DNA of 44,335 nucleotides from an uncultured Bacteroidales bacterium (GCA_900542185.1 UQMZ01000032.1:1-44335); one strand, 5' to 3'; positions 9,101 through 17,562 are shown, counted from the first letter of the stretch. The notes: generated by a model not told the origin, from the letters alone. Made by a program: numbers and translations.

Positions 9101-9369
9101 GGGACAGTGCTGATTGTATATATACCCATCGGAGTGGCTTGGCCGTCAGGAAGCCTGTTCCAGGAATCGGCGTAGTACACGAATCCTACAAGCATGGTTT
9201 CGTAAGATGTATTCCCCGGAGCCTTACGGTTGACGCATATCGGCTGTGAGGAATCCTCTAACGCGTTAATACACTTCAGCTCGCGTGTCTGCTGTTCTGC
9301 AGACGTAGCCACGGCGGGCATGAGGGCAGCAAGTGATGCCGCTATCAGTAATTTTTCTTTAAGTCTCAT
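6109..9369 (-). CDS. Large secreted protein: propeller-like N-terminus, Fn3 and choice-of-anchor J modules, C-terminal tail
   Basis: A 1086-aa exported protein with signal peptide MRLKEKLLIAASLAALMPAVATSA. Residues ~45-310 contain repeated strands of the type LYSYNVATGEFKNLG, KIYGQY, MYGIDNVGDLYKIDKTNG and LYKVDTRTGAATLV, which suggest a beta-propeller. Fn3-like modules follow (SWKVYANDN..., YTVTRNPDNTVV..., KVEVWRNTSELV..., YNIYKVIDNS...). Between them lies a choice-of-anchor J domain (YFQNFDNENSLDLF ... DDWLITPGIDMKAGNRYELRY), and a second divergent one starts near PYSYPFVESW. It ends in KYYDINGFEVKEPQKGNLYIIR, the shared tail. It lies between the C10 peptidase and the 760-aa protein in the same direction. 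Probably a secreted or surface binding or adhesion protein; the exact role is unknown. Confidence 0.75.
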   Translation of the reverse strand: MRLKEKLLIAASLAALMPAVATSAEQQTRELKCINALEDSSQPICVNRKAPGNTSYETMLVGFVYYADSWNRLPDGQATPMGIYTISTVPGSMPEPFARIGQMNSHCSGGAVLAGDTFYYIWRQTDPSGMTGIDISSLYSYNVATGEFKNLGEVSSTLASTSDHAWDPTDGKIYGQYTIDGKRKLAIVNYLDNSLTPVGDCGNYYGLSIDASGQMYGIDNVGDLYKIDKTNGNASKVGPTGVNPNPRYSQSMTFDVKTGELYWAYMGDAGNNLSYSRLYKVDTRTGAATLVTTFDDQQEIFGLGVMPALAKDNAPGYATDITISMNGADTAGTISFTLPSYTYMGDDLSGEISWKVYANDNVIAEGKGEKGTAVTKDIVLPNGDVTVGVVCSNAEGDGPEAVLSQWVGEDYPLAPANVSLSVDESTGLFSLTWDAVTEGQHQGYVDPAKITYTVTRNPDNTVVAKDIKTLSFQETIAQPDLPVGYWYEVKASNGFRESTRALSNTVPFGKGFEVPYFQNFDNENSLDLFLVKDGNNDGSSWKWSKHKTKTAYIFTGTDNPEPQDDWLITPGIDMKAGNRYELRYTVCENMNNGKFFDVMEVKFGIGVNTDDYKVAENQFISFGKQKEHRVTVSPEKDGYYHFGFHAISDCVKGLSIEIDDMSIDVLPNDNAPAKVENLSIKTSQGTAPVTIRFNLPKKCVNGKDLDKLTKVEVWRNTSELVKSQEVSEPGKLVTITDNKGAKGMTTYTIVAYNEAGIGERLEQNVYLGLDLPGAPKNITLTDNLKGGMKLTWETPDEGANGGYCNPNNLTYNIYKVIDNSAVGYKENVKGNELSIDVQDGYYAQNQTLAMYAVQAVNSAGAGNAYISTEVIVGQPYSYPFVESWVNGNVRWDMWYRMNNGDNGWQPEANYSSDNDNGCMAFDAAQDGDLSYVCFGKVDMMNALKPKLIFDYYVVPGHPMSIEPQINKAFTGEIASAGTIDFNSAQGQEEWREAVIDLNEFKDLPYITVRILGKGCTSGTLRIDNMRVMDSDKSPNLGFSGINGIMSDGAGDSVKYYDINGFEVKEPQKGNLYIIRSESGVTRKVIL

Positions 9370-9395
9370 GATTTTAGAAGCGATGCCTTGGTTGG

Positions 9396-9432
9396 ACCGG
9401 GCAGCATGCCGGTTAGGGTCATCCTGCCCGGT
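9396..9432. repeat. Intercistronic inverted repeat
   Basis: A 9-bp perfect stem: accgggcag (9396-9404) with ctgcccggt (9424-9432), with a 19-nt loop. It lies in the 72-bp gap between the C10 peptidase gene and the next minus-strand gene. No T run follows on the minus strand, so it is more likely a processing or stability element than a terminator. Confidence 0.55.
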
Positions 9433-9441
9433 ATTGTTGTT

Positions 9442-12400
9442 TTATCTGTATATTGATTTCAGTGCTCCGGATTCCTTGACTATAATCACGGGCTGACCGG
9501 GTACCGGCTGTCTGATCTCGACTCCCTGGAGATTAAAATAACGTACAGGCATGTCGTCGTCAGATTCCACTGAATTGATGCCGCTGAAGTTCCTGACCTC
9601 GATGTTGCGTTCACCGACGGTTGTCCCGTCCTCGGTCACAAGGCAAACACGATAGTCATTGCTGTCGGGGATATTAATGGTCTCGTTGAATGTGACGGAT
9701 CCCTCCTCGCCACGGGCCAGGACTGCCTTTTGATGCCGGGATGTGAATTTCACGTCTCCGTCAAGCATGATGACGAAATGCAGGGTCGAGTCGAACCGGA
9801 ATCCGGTATTCCTGATTCCGAAAAGATATTCAGTGGCTTCATTGCAATTCACGGCTTCCGGCACGCTGGTCGTTTCCGTCAGCTCGAGAACGGGTTCGTC
9901 GGTCGTGAACGTAAGGTTATCGCGTTTGCCTATCACATTGCCGTCGCCGTCCAACAGCGATACGGTATAATCGGATGCCGTAGGAAGCTCGAAAATCTCG
10001 GTGAACTCTATAACAGCTTCGTCATCACGATCTATGCTTGCATTCTGAGAGGCCGAAGTGTGCACGGTCTCGTCATTGCGGCTTACCGTGAAATAAAGCT
10101 TGCCGTTGTATGCATATCCCGTATTGCTGACGTGGAACTGCAGGGTGGCCGGTTTGCCGGCTATCACCTCGTCGTCGGTGAATGTCAGATCGTCAAGTGT
10201 AAGCTCTGCAACCTTTTCGACGGGTTCGCCGCAGATCACCAGGACAGAGAAGTAATAGGAAGGCACGATGGCTTTGTCGCCGCCGGGCTCATATAGGGTC
10301 AGGTTGTAGGTCTTGCCGACCTCACAGGCATCCGGAAGCTCTCCGCCGGTAAGGATGATCCACTGGTCTTCTGTTTCCTCCTCGATCGTGACGGGATTGA
10401 ATATCACAAAACCGATGGGGTCATTCGACCAGACTCCTTCCTCCTGCACGGACATGCGCATCTGGCCAGTCCAGGCTCCTCCTTCGTTTGATATGCACGC
10501 CTTGACACCCACGTCGTTTTTGGGGACAATACCGTCCACCATGGTGGTGACGATCAAATCGTCGGTCAGCTCACATACCGGCGGTAGCGCGGGACCGATA
10601 ATCGTTACGTTTTCGAATGAACACAGGTTTCTCGGACTCCGTACTTCCGAATATCCATCGGAATCCTCACTGAACGTGCCTTCATTTCCCCACAGTCGTA
10701 CCACCCAGTTGTCGCTGCCGGGCAGGTCGAAGCTGCCTACGTCGAATGTCAATTCTGTATCAGCATGACCGGGAATCGTAACCCAGACGGCTTTGGAAGC
10801 GGAAGACGGATAGTCGAATCGTCCGAATACACGTTCCTTGCCCTTAATGAAAAAGCGGAGCTGTACGGGTCCATGGAATTCACCGCCGTCATTATGGAAA
10901 CGTACCGTTACCTTCGTGGTGATTCCATTCTCCAGGGTATCGCCATTGTCTCCCTTGACGGAAAGAATGCTCAATGCGTATGCACCTTCGGTCGAGTACA
11001 CGGCTTTATCGGCATCCAGTTCAAGACGATATTGCGTGGCGTGTCCCGGTGCCATGACCATAAACCTGTTGGTGGTGTACTCGTCAATAGACAGCTGGTA
11101 TGCGGGACGTACCGAATATGTTCCGGCCGGAATATCGTCGGGAATCCTCAAGGCACATTCAATATGTGAGAATCCATTCGCGACCGGGCAGTTTATGCCG
11201 GACTTGACCATCTGGCTGTAGACCACCTTGCCATCGGAATCCACTACGACAAACCCGAAATTGGCCGTTACATCCCATGGGGAATTGTTCCAACAGCCGT
11301 CGGCCGAGAGTGTGACTGATTCGTGACGTCCAACGGTGGCGTTAACATCACCGATACCGTCGCAGGTAAACTTGTAGTTCGGCGCGGAGTTCTCCACGGG
11401 TTTGCGGATTCCTATGATCATGTTCTGCGCATAATGAAAAGCACTTCCGTCGGAAGCCCCGCCGGTGCCCTGGGCTCCAGGCTCGAGCAGGGAAAGCATG
11501 TAATACCCGTTTTCCATACCGCTCCAACCCCAGTTGACATGATAATAGCCGTCGGTATTGACACCGTCAAGAACGAAAAAGTGACCTTCAAACCTACGGG
11601 TCACACCGCCGTACGCTACGGGGCGGTTGTTGTTCAGCTCATTCAGCAACATTGAGTCCCATTGCTCTTGAGTGTAGTAATCGCGAAGTACATAGTCTAT
11701 ACCTTTATCGTAGCCGAAATATTTCAGCAGAGCGGGAGCCACGGAAATGTCGGTGGCGCCTGTCGAAGCGCCGTAGACCGATTCAAATGACGCGCCAAGA
11801 TGAAACAAGAGGGTGGATACGGCTTCGATGGCGTCCGAAGCAGACTTGGAGGTCAATGATGGAAGCATCGCGTCCCAATTGTACTTTGTTCCTTCAAAAG
11901 TAGCCTCTACCTGAAATTTCTCATCACCGTCCGATGTGTAGGATATGGAGCCTGTTCCATACTCTGGCCATTTATGGTAATAGAGTATCTGTCCAAGTGC
12001 CGTCGCCACGCAACCGACGGCAGCCGGACCTCTGCCGTTTTCATCGCCCCACTGATCGTATTGTTGAACTGACGGACATTTTCGATTGTAGGGATCTCCC
12101 TGATCCCATTGAATGGCGCCGAGCAACGGCTCAACGGGTTGTTGAACCTGTGCGGGCGCGGCAGCCTTATAGTCCGGGTGCGACACCAGCCATGCGATCT
12201 GGTCGCTCCATGACCCCATCATGCCGCGCATGGACACCGGTATGTCCTTGCTGTCGAACGAACCGCTGTCGGAATATCCCAGAATGAGCGGCGCGCGGTC
12301 GTCGCCACTCACCATGACATATCCGTCGGATGTGCCCCGGTTGAAGACATAGAAGGCCTTCATGTCCGACGCCGGGTCCTTGTGTATGTATGCAAGGTTC

Positions 12401-12573
12401 ATGTCGGCACCTGCGGCTTTAGGCTTGCGCATCATTTGTCTCGATGTTGCATTACCCGCAAATTCGCGGGCGATGCCGAGCGCTCTGTCTGGATCTACCG
12501 GAGAGGCATGAATGACGGATCCGACTAATGCTGCCGTCATAACGCTGAGGAATAGTTCTTTTCTCATAAGCAT
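9442..12573 (-). CDS. Secreted C10-family cysteine peptidase (streptopain/SpeB-like)
   Basis: A 1043-aa exported protease precursor. After a signal peptide (MLMRKELFLSVMTAALVGSVIHAS; Met3 is an alternative start) comes a pro-domain (about 25-140, with AFYVFNRGTSDGYVMVSGDDRAPLILGYSDSG), then the C10 catalytic domain (about 148-375). The catalytic Cys188 lies in AAVGCVATALGQ, His331 in GHFFVLDG, and Asn347/Trp348 in YYHVNWGWSG, the SpeB pattern. The remaining ~650 residues are repeated Ig-like modules (two clear copies near 825-1000, each with 'N.GY/F' and 'LYFTV/LHFVI' strands) and the shared tail (RYFNLQGVEI). It should be exported, self-processed and cleave proteins outside the cell; substrates are unknown. 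It is the first gene of a three-gene minus-strand cluster. Confidence 0.92.
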   Translation of the reverse strand: MLMRKELFLSVMTAALVGSVIHASPVDPDRALGIAREFAGNATSRQMMRKPKAAGADMNLAYIHKDPASDMKAFYVFNRGTSDGYVMVSGDDRAPLILGYSDSGSFDSKDIPVSMRGMMGSWSDQIAWLVSHPDYKAAAPAQVQQPVEPLLGAIQWDQGDPYNRKCPSVQQYDQWGDENGRGPAAVGCVATALGQILYYHKWPEYGTGSISYTSDGDEKFQVEATFEGTKYNWDAMLPSLTSKSASDAIEAVSTLLFHLGASFESVYGASTGATDISVAPALLKYFGYDKGIDYVLRDYYTQEQWDSMLLNELNNNRPVAYGGVTRRFEGHFFVLDGVNTDGYYHVNWGWSGMENGYYMLSLLEPGAQGTGGASDGSAFHYAQNMIIGIRKPVENSAPNYKFTCDGIGDVNATVGRHESVTLSADGCWNNSPWDVTANFGFVVVDSDGKVVYSQMVKSGINCPVANGFSHIECALRIPDDIPAGTYSVRPAYQLSIDEYTTNRFMVMAPGHATQYRLELDADKAVYSTEGAYALSILSVKGDNGDTLENGITTKVTVRFHNDGGEFHGPVQLRFFIKGKERVFGRFDYPSSASKAVWVTIPGHADTELTFDVGSFDLPGSDNWVVRLWGNEGTFSEDSDGYSEVRSPRNLCSFENVTIIGPALPPVCELTDDLIVTTMVDGIVPKNDVGVKACISNEGGAWTGQMRMSVQEEGVWSNDPIGFVIFNPVTIEEETEDQWIILTGGELPDACEVGKTYNLTLYEPGGDKAIVPSYYFSVLVICGEPVEKVAELTLDDLTFTDDEVIAGKPATLQFHVSNTGYAYNGKLYFTVSRNDETVHTSASQNASIDRDDEAVIEFTEIFELPTASDYTVSLLDGDGNVIGKRDNLTFTTDEPVLELTETTSVPEAVNCNEATEYLFGIRNTGFRFDSTLHFVIMLDGDVKFTSRHQKAVLARGEEGSVTFNETINIPDSNDYRVCLVTEDGTTVGERNIEVRNFSGINSVESDDDMPVRYFNLQGVEIRQPVPGQPVIIVKESGALKSIYR

Positions 12574-12786
12574 CGTTAGTTTAAGGATATCGGTTAAGGT
12601 TTAGAGCATCGTTCAATGAATGATGCATGGGAACGAGTTGAATGGTTCCACGGCATAAAGCTACAATTAAATTGCTCTATACGATGTATGAAAACATAGA
12701 CTGACAGTTCTAAAACATGAATTAGAACATTTAAACGCCTTGAAACAAGAGAATTATAATGTGTGGCCAGATTCGGCAAGGACAAT
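12574..12786. other. Leader region upstream of the C10 peptidase gene
   Basis: A 213-bp AT-rich stretch between the terminator of the TPR-AraC gene and the peptidase start. It should contain the minus-strand promoter of the peptidase cluster, but I see no clean TTTG-N19/20-TAnnTTTG match, only partial -7-like sequences. No coding capacity is evident. Confidence 0.5.
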
Positions 12787-12811
12787 AAAAAAGCATGCCG
12801 GAAAGGCATGC
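12787..12811 (-). terminator. Terminator of the TPR-AraC regulator gene
   Basis: On the minus strand, ggcatgc/gcatgcc (12805-12811 with 12793-12799) forms a 7-bp stem with a 5-nt loop, followed by six T residues (plus-strand A run 12787-12792). It separates the regulator transcript from the peptidase cluster downstream. Confidence 0.8.
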
Positions 12812-12869
12812 CTTGTTTGTAGGACGGGATTATGAAGGTGTGACGAGCCGATTATGACCGGATTGCAGA

Positions 12870-14555
12870 CTACATGAGCGCCTGTTTATTTTCCATCGAG
12901 ATCTTCTGGAACTGCGAGGGAGTCAGTCCGGTGATTTTTTTGAATGTCATGATGAAATTGGACCGGGAGTTGAATCCCAGGGTCTCGGCTATTGTCTCAA
13001 TCGTGAAGTGCCCGTATGAACCGGTGTCCGACAGCCTGATACAGGCTTCCTTGATTCTGTATTCATTAAGAAGGGCCCGGAAATTCTTGCCGAACACCTC
13101 GTTCACTACCTGAGAGACGTATTTGTACGGGCATCCTATCTTTTCGGCAAGTTTCTCCATCGTGAAGTCCGGGGCCGTAATCATATCGGTGTCGGACATG
13201 GTATCACGAATATTTTGGGCAATTCGGAGTTTTTCTTTTTCGGTAAGGTTCGAGCTGGAATATTTTGCCTTAGCGGGCTGATTGTTGGTTGTATCCGTTT
13301 GGAGGGCACATTCGCTGTCGGATAACTCGCGCTCCCGTTTTTCGGCTTGAATCAGTTCTATGTTTTTTCTGTAGAGATCCTTGACATACGCATTCATTTT
13401 GCGTCTGTTTCTTATCAGATTGGCAAGATAAAGCACAAGCAGGACTATTATCAGGAATGAAGCGGAACCAATCAGAATAAACACATGCTTGCGGAAGCGT
13501 TCCCTCGCAAGCTGGAATTTTATCTGCTCAAGTTCGTTGGCGATCGGCATCTTGGAGAGTTGCGTCATGTCGCGTTCGCTCAGAGTCGAGTCCTTTTTAT
13601 GCATATACTGGAACATAAAATCCGCCGACCTGTCTGAATTGCCTGTCTTATCATATAGGGACGAAAGCATACGGTAGGCTTTGGTCTCTTCATCGGAGGC
13701 ACCTATTTCCCGGGCTTTGGACAGAAGATTCTCGACTGTGGCGATGGCTTCCGTGTACTTATGCATTGCCGTCAGTGACTCCGCTACAGCCGACAGTGCA
13801 ATAATCTCAAGTCTGGCTGAATGCATTGTGCCCGATGGGATCAGCTGAAGGGACTCCTCAAAAAGACTTTTAGCACTTGCATAATCTTCAATTATGTATT
13901 TCTCCAATCCATCCGCATAACGTCGCATAAAGGGATAGATGGGCACTTGATGTGACAGGTCGGCGCCCTTCAGTCTGGAAATCGCATTACGTATCCTGTC
14001 TTTCTGCGGGTCTTCAAAATACAACTGCCCCATGTTCAGGAACGCGACAAGAGCCACTTCGTATGAATCCGTGGCGATACCGCCATCTACCGCCTTATTT
14101 AGGTATTCCCATATCTCGTCGGAAAAAAGGCGCTTGCCGTACATGAAATTGCAGCCTAAATACACTCCTCCCATATTGAGATTGACAAATGCCGCGTTCT
14201 TGTCATATCCTATCGTCTCGCTGATCTTGAGCGATTCCTGAAAGTAATTCAATGCTTTGGGATAGTCAAAATGGAATGTGGCGTATATATAGCCTATATT
14301 GTTAAGGACCCGTGCCAGGGTCTTCATATCCTCGCGGCCAGATGCTTTGTCGTGAAGACGGTCGGATATTATTGAATAGCATACCAGCGCGCTGTCGGCG
14401 GAATTACGCATGTCGAAATCACGACCCATGTTTGTCAGACTGTCTGTCGGCAGGGATTTCCATCTGGAATAGAGAGCCAACGGCGAATCAGCTGATGCCA
14501 ACAGGCTTGTAGCCAGATAAGCCAGGATACATATCGTTATGGTTAATCGTTTCAT
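12870..14555 (-). CDS. Membrane-anchored TPR-AraC transcriptional regulator
   Basis: A 561-aa protein combining a signal peptide or first membrane anchor (MKRLTITICILAYLATSLLASA), a TPR-rich region (about 40-320; for example ALNYFQESLKISETIGYDKNAAFVNLNMGGVYLG and YTEAIATVENLLSKAREIGA), a transmembrane segment (about 346-370, HVFILIGSASFLIIVLLVLYLANLI), a coiled-coil linker, and a C-terminal AraC-type double helix-turn-helix (about 440-555; MEKLAEKIGCPYKYVSQVVNEVFGKNFRALLNEYRI and IETIAETLGFNSRSNFIMTFKKITGLTPSQFQ). This layout puts sensing TPRs outside the cytoplasmic membrane and DNA binding inside. It is encoded just upstream of the C10 peptidase cluster in the same direction, and that cluster is the obvious candidate target, which is inference. 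Confidence 0.9.
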   Translation of the reverse strand: MKRLTITICILAYLATSLLASADSPLALYSRWKSLPTDSLTNMGRDFDMRNSADSALVCYSIISDRLHDKASGREDMKTLARVLNNIGYIYATFHFDYPKALNYFQESLKISETIGYDKNAAFVNLNMGGVYLGCNFMYGKRLFSDEIWEYLNKAVDGGIATDSYEVALVAFLNMGQLYFEDPQKDRIRNAISRLKGADLSHQVPIYPFMRRYADGLEKYIIEDYASAKSLFEESLQLIPSGTMHSARLEIIALSAVAESLTAMHKYTEAIATVENLLSKAREIGASDEETKAYRMLSSLYDKTGNSDRSADFMFQYMHKKDSTLSERDMTQLSKMPIANELEQIKFQLARERFRKHVFILIGSASFLIIVLLVLYLANLIRNRRKMNAYVKDLYRKNIELIQAEKRERELSDSECALQTDTTNNQPAKAKYSSSNLTEKEKLRIAQNIRDTMSDTDMITAPDFTMEKLAEKIGCPYKYVSQVVNEVFGKNFRALLNEYRIKEACIRLSDTGSYGHFTIETIAETLGFNSRSNFIMTFKKITGLTPSQFQKISMENKQALM

Positions 14556-14647
14556 CGCTTAGGAAGTCTGAAAGAGGGGGAATTGAATGTATGAAGTTGA
14601 ATGAGATGTGTGTTTAAACATTTGAAGCACCTATTTGGATTCGAATG

Positions 14648-14679
14648 CAAATTTACTACATTTTCCGTAATACCCCAAA
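14648..14679 (-). promoter_or_regulatory. Bacteroidota-type promoter for the TPR-AraC gene
   Basis: Read on the minus strand: TTTG (14676-14679), a 20-bp spacer, then TAAATTTG (14648-14655), an exact fit to the Bacteroides -33/-7 consensus TTTG/TAnnTTTG. It lies 92 bp upstream of the start codon at 14555, giving a leader of about 85-90 nt. Confidence 0.75.
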
Positions 14680-14769
14680 TTACCGAAAAAAACCACATCA
14701 GTGCGCCAAGGGCGTAAGACTTATCAAGCAATGCCTTTCATTCTAATTATGTTTTACAAGCTCATCGAA

Positions 14770-15951
14770 TTAAGACCAAGCACTGCCTCTACCGGCACAC
14801 AAGATAATTGATACCGAGACGATAAGGAAACATGCGCACCATGCGAACGATGTAAAGCTGATATCGCCGAAGCCGACCAGCGGCGAAACCAGTCCTCCGG
14901 CTATGTATCCGATACCACCTATGACGGCAGACGCCGCCCCGGCGCATTCACGTCCTAAGTTCATGGCCTGCGAAGTGGACCCGGTCAGCACAAGACCGAT
15001 GCCGAACAGCATTATGAACGTAGGCACCTCATAAATGATGAAGCTTGACGTTCCGAGTATCGCCGTCACGGCACCGGCTACTGCCAATACGCCTCCTATT
15101 GCCGACCCGTACAGCGCGGCCCTGTCCATGGCCTTGAAACGCAATGACAAAGCAGAGCCGGTGGCGAGCGCCACTGCATTGACGGCGAATACCAGCGAAA
15201 ACTGCAATTCCGAGAATCCGAACCCATCCTGCACTATGAAGGGGGTGGCCGATATGTAGGCGAACAACGCCGCCATCGCCAGTGCATACACAATGCTGAA
15301 CGAGGCGAATCCCTGTACCTTCAGCACTTCCCTGTATCCCTTGACAGATGCCATCAGTCTGCCGGCAAATCTTCTGCCCGACTCAAGGCTTTCCTGCAAA
15401 GGTATGCTCATGCCGAGCAACAGCACTCCCAGCACAAGCAGGATGATAAATATGCCCTCCCATCCCCACACATGCGCCACTGCTCCGCCTGCCACCGGAG
15501 CCGCCACGGGCGCCAGATTGTTGATGGCACTCAATATCGCTATCTGTTTGGCCAGCTCACGCCCGGAATACATATCGGAGGCTATGGACCGCGACAGCAC
15601 TATACCGCCGGCACCTCCTACGCCTTGAAGCAACCGCGCAGCCGTAAACGCAACCACCGATGTAGAGAAGCAACATATCACCGACGCAGCTACAAATATG
15701 ATCAGTGAAAACACCAGAACCGATTTCCGGCCATATTTGTCGCTGGCCGGACCGAACAGAAGCTGTCCGACTGCCAATCCTATCATACAGTACGTCAGGC
15801 CCAGCTGCACGGTCGCCGCATCGCACTGAAACACCCGCGTCATTTCCGGGAGTGCCGGCAGATACATGTCAATGACGAAAGGCCCGAATGCCGACAGCAG
15901 TCCCAAAAAGATTATCAGATAAATGTAATATTTCCCCGATGTCTTGACCAT
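14770..15951 (-). CDS. MFS multidrug exporter, Bcr/CflA-type
   Basis: A 393-aa major facilitator protein of about 12 helices. The first helix region contains FGPFVIDMYLPALPEM, the hallmark of the Bcr/CflA drug-resistance subfamily (DHA1). It is followed by VGQLLFGPASDKYGRKSVLVFSL (motif A between helices 2 and 3) and ARLLQGVGGAGGIVLSRSIASDMY (helix 4, typical of the subfamily). It would export drugs or small metabolites by proton antiport; the substrate cannot be told. Its start lies 6 bp after the stop of the Crp/Fnr regulator gene, in the same direction, so the two are likely an operon with the regulator first. Confidence 0.88.
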   Translation of the reverse strand: MVKTSGKYYIYLIIFLGLLSAFGPFVIDMYLPALPEMTRVFQCDAATVQLGLTYCMIGLAVGQLLFGPASDKYGRKSVLVFSLIIFVAASVICCFSTSVVAFTAARLLQGVGGAGGIVLSRSIASDMYSGRELAKQIAILSAINNLAPVAAPVAGGAVAHVWGWEGIFIILLVLGVLLLGMSIPLQESLESGRRFAGRLMASVKGYREVLKVQGFASFSIVYALAMAALFAYISATPFIVQDGFGFSELQFSLVFAVNAVALATGSALSLRFKAMDRAALYGSAIGGVLAVAGAVTAILGTSSFIIYEVPTFIMLFGIGLVLTGSTSQAMNLGRECAGAASAVIGGIGYIAGGLVSPLVGFGDISFTSFAWCACFLIVSVSIILCAGRGSAWS

Positions 15952-15957
15952 ATCCTA

Positions 15958-16527
15958 TTATTTGATCTGTGCCCGGATCCGACTCAGGGACTGAGGCGTG
16001 AGGTGTATATATGATGCCAATTTCTTCAACGGAACGTTCTGCAACAGTTCGGGATGCCGCTTCAGTACCGACAGATACCGCTCCATGCCACGGTCGCATT
16101 CAAACAGGCTCGTGAAGTTCTCCTCCGCTTCCGTGGCGTGACCGATGAATACTTTCCGCGCCAGATTGCATACGGCCAACGACCCAACGCACAACGCCTC
16201 GAGTTCTTCCTTAGAAATACTGTATAGCTCGCAATCCAATACCGATTCAATCGAGATGGGCGAAAGACTTCCGTGATGATAGCACCACACATCTATTATG
16301 GCCTGCCCCGGATAACCGAACCACAGAGTCTGTTCTACATCATTCACAGGAATATATGCCCTGAGTATACCTTCCTTTAGAAAATAAAAATTATCGTTGA
16401 ATTCACCTTTATCGATGAGATTGACGTTTCTTGGCAGCTCTACAAGTTTCATCCCTGTCAGGAACTCGCGAGTCGTCTCGAGGTCAAGGTCATATTTTTC
16501 TGCGATTACTTTTTCAAAACCGTTCAT
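15958..16527 (-). CDS. Crp/Fnr-family transcriptional regulator
   Basis: A 189-aa cytoplasmic regulator. The N-terminal cyclic-nucleotide-binding-like beta-barrel spans about 15-120 (LVELPRNVNLIDKGEFNDNFYFLKEGILRAYI ... SISIESV-like strands), and a winged helix-turn-helix forms the C-terminus (VPLKKLASYIHLTPQSLSRIRAQIK, about 164-189). The canonical cAMP-contact motif is not preserved, as is usual in the many Bacteroidota paralogues, so the effector is unknown. It is co-transcribed with the exporter at 14770-15951 and probably controls it. A possible -7 element (minus-strand TAATTTTG, 16532-16539) lies only ~5 bp before the start codon, which would imply an almost leaderless mRNA, but a matching -33 box is not clear. 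Confidence 0.87.
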   Translation of the reverse strand: MNGFEKVIAEKYDLDLETTREFLTGMKLVELPRNVNLIDKGEFNDNFYFLKEGILRAYIPVNDVEQTLWFGYPGQAIIDVWCYHHGSLSPISIESVLDCELYSISKEELEALCVGSLAVCNLARKVFIGHATEAEENFTSLFECDRGMERYLSVLKRHPELLQNVPLKKLASYIHLTPQSLSRIRAQIK

Positions 16528-16819
16528 TTTGCAAAATTACTACAAATTCACGACCCGATTAATTAACATTTGGTAATAAATGCCATTGTAATACCAGGAA
16601 AAAACCGATATCATGCCAAGAACCTTATTTTGCAATTTTCACCACTTCCCACTGCCTTGTTTTGCAGATTTGCATGATTTAAAGTAAAATTTTGAACAGA
16701 AAAATATATCATACATATTTTAGTGTTCAAATTTTTACTATTTTGGTTCTGTAGGAATGTTTTCTATATCCTGCCTTAGAAATATCGCTGTTGAGCCATG
16801 AGATGAGCGTGTTTTCTAT
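16528..16819. other. Divergent intergenic region, no gene seen
   Basis: About 290 bp of AT-rich DNA between the divergent Crp/Fnr regulator and thymidine kinase genes. Apart from the possible -7 element of the regulator near 16532-16539, I see no ORF with coding character, no clear hairpin and no tRNA. Confidence 0.6.
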
Positions 16820-16850
16820 TTTGGAAATGAGGAAATAAGTATTAACTTTG
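16820..16850 (+). promoter_or_regulatory. Bacteroidota-type promoter for tdk
   Basis: TTTG (16820-16823), a 19-bp spacer and TAACTTTG (16843-16850) match the TTTG/TAnnTTTG consensus exactly. Transcription would start near 16854, about 80 nt upstream of the tdk start. Confidence 0.75.
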
Positions 16851-16851
16851 T

Positions 16852-16895
16852 ACTCCGGGTATCGCCTAAGAGGCGGTGGCCGGAGTCGGTTTTTT
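16852..16895 (+). promoter_or_regulatory. tdk leader hairpin resembling a terminator or attenuator
   Basis: ACTCCGG (16852-16858) pairs with CCGGAGT (16880-16886), and an inner stem pairs 16861-16867 with 16871-16877 around a 3-nt loop. CGG and six T residues (16890-16895) follow. It sits at the very 5' end of the predicted tdk transcript. It may act as an attenuator, end a very short RNA, or protect the mRNA 5' end. Confidence 0.65.
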
Positions 16896-16934
16896 GTTGA
16901 TACCGATGTGTTTCAAATACGGAGTTGATTCCAA

Positions 16935-17552
16935 ATGAGCAAGATAGGCAAACTATATTTCAGATACGGCACGATGGGCTCGGCCAAGACGGCGCTGCTG
17001 CTCACCACGGCTTATAATTTCGAGGAGCGCGGCATGGCGTACAAATGCTTCAAGCCCGTGGTGGATACGCGCGAGCAGAAGAACGTGATACGCAGCCGCA
17101 TCGGCATAGAACGCGAGTGCAGCTGGATTTATCCCGACACCAATCTCTACGCCGTAATACATGACATGCTGGCCACCGGCAACGGGCCGCGGTGGATCCT
17201 GGTGGACGAGGCGCAGTTCCTGTCGCCCGAACAGGTCGATCAGCTGGCACGTGCCGTAGACGATTTCGGCATCAACGTGATATGCTACGGTCTGCGCACC
17301 GATTTCCGCACCAACCTGTTCGAAGGATCGCGCCGCCTCTTGGAGATTGCCGACACTATCGATGAAATAAAATCCACCTGCACATGCGGCCGCAAGACCA
17401 TAGTCAACGCACGTGTCAACAGCGCCGGCGAGATCATAACCGAAGGCGAGGTGGTGGAGATAGGCGGCAACGAACGCTACATCGCCGTGTGCCGCAAATG
17501 CTGGCGCAACAAACGCATAGAACAGAGCGAGAAAGGTAAACTTCCCCTCTAA
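16935..17552 (+). CDS. tdk: Thymidine kinase (type II)
   Basis: A 205-aa salvage enzyme that phosphorylates thymidine to dTMP with ATP. The P-loop is GTMGSAKT (about 12-19), with MGSAKT as usual in this family. DEAQFL (about 90-95) is the Walker B/catalytic segment, and the zinc-binding lasso domain shows CTCGRK (about 153-158) and CRKCW near the C-terminus. Length and order match the E. coli-type enzyme. It has its own promoter and leader hairpin (16820-16895). Next, 60 bp downstream in the same direction, comes the cysteine desulfidase gene. Confidence 0.95.
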   Translation: MSKIGKLYFRYGTMGSAKTALLLTTAYNFEERGMAYKCFKPVVDTREQKNVIRSRIGIERECSWIYPDTNLYAVIHDMLATGNGPRWILVDEAQFLSPEQVDQLARAVDDFGINVICYGLRTDFRTNLFEGSRRLLEIADTIDEIKSTCTCGRKTIVNARVNSAGEIITEGEVVEIGGNERYIAVCRKCWRNKRIEQSEKGKLPL

Positions 17553-17562
17553 ACAATTTGGC

